Shown: one piece after another, positions 16,489 through 16,517 of the stretch
Numbering within the stretch: position 1 is the first letter of the stretch
How the letters are laid out: each line of letters opens with the position of its first letter
DNA from: DALYLB01 sp046154695
GTDB taxonomy: Bacteria > Acidobacteriota > Blastocatellia > RBC074
Length of the DNA: 16,517 nucleotides
Assembly (NCBI GenBank): GCA_046154695.1
Contig: JBJXFI010000336.1
Span: forward strand, 1-16,517
Direction: 5' to 3'
The notes under the pieces: model-generated
Database searches by the model: none
What the model saw: only the letters and a program-made list of their open reading frames with translations
What the model was told of the DNA's origin: nothing
Translations under genes and position numbers: made by a program

Positions 16489-16517
16489 CCGGGACCGTTC
16501 CCATCGGACGGTTCCGG
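16489..16517 (+). terminator. hairpin after the DUF1501 gene, cut by the window edge
   Basis: CCGGGACCGT (16489-16498) pairs with ACGGTTCCGG (16508-16517) over ten pairs, with one G-T wobble and a nine-base loop. It begins 72 bp after the stop codon. The window ends at the last base of the stem, so a following T-run cannot be seen. The element is either an intrinsic terminator of the DUF1549-DUF1501 operon or another intergenic palindrome. Confidence 0.5.

Overview
This window comes from a GC-rich, Gram-negative-type bacterial chromosome. There are ten protein genes, no RNA genes, no CRISPR array and no transposase. The best lineage hints are the DUF1549/DUF1553 plus Tat-exported DUF1501 pair at the right end, typical of Planctomycetota, Verrucomicrobiota, Acidobacteriota and neighbouring phyla, and many short palindromic repeats between genes. 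I cannot fix the phylum from sequence reading alone.

Layout. Positions 1-200 are gene-free and full of short hairpin repeats. trmJ (tRNA 2'-O-methyltransferase) and ettA (ABC-F translation factor) follow head to tail with no gap (201-2627). Next comes an export and signalling island on the + strand (about 2670-10341): a HlyD-type adaptor, a MacB/LolD-type ATPase, two FtsX/MacB-type permeases, an NtrC-type sigma-54 response regulator and a PAS histidine kinase. Two genes follow on the - strand: an adducin-like class II aldolase homologue, then a diacylglycerol/lipid kinase family protein. A 712-bp intergenic region (12123-12834) holds repeats and a structured, AT-richer leader. The window ends with a DUF1549/DUF1553 protein and a Tat-exported DUF1501 protein on the + strand, and a hairpin cut by the window edge.

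How the genes fit together. The island looks self-contained. An excellent -24/-12 sigma-54 promoter (2756-2771) lies 27 bp before the adaptor start codon. A near-perfect dyad (2672-2697) sits about 97 bp upstream of the predicted transcription start, the usual distance for an enhancer site. The sigma-54 activator and its kinase are encoded at the far end of the same island. The kinase has two membrane helices with almost no loop between them, so it probably senses something in the membrane or through the transporter. I infer that it controls export of a membrane-active compound, lipid or peptide; the substrate is unknown.

The second theme is the repeats. Most gaps between genes carry paired, inverted hairpin units. 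Two doublets of one family (8888-9013 and 12144-12290) differ by a compensatory base-pair change, which suggests that the folded form is maintained. Several apparent gene starts lie inside these repeats and have been corrected here using ribosome binding sites.
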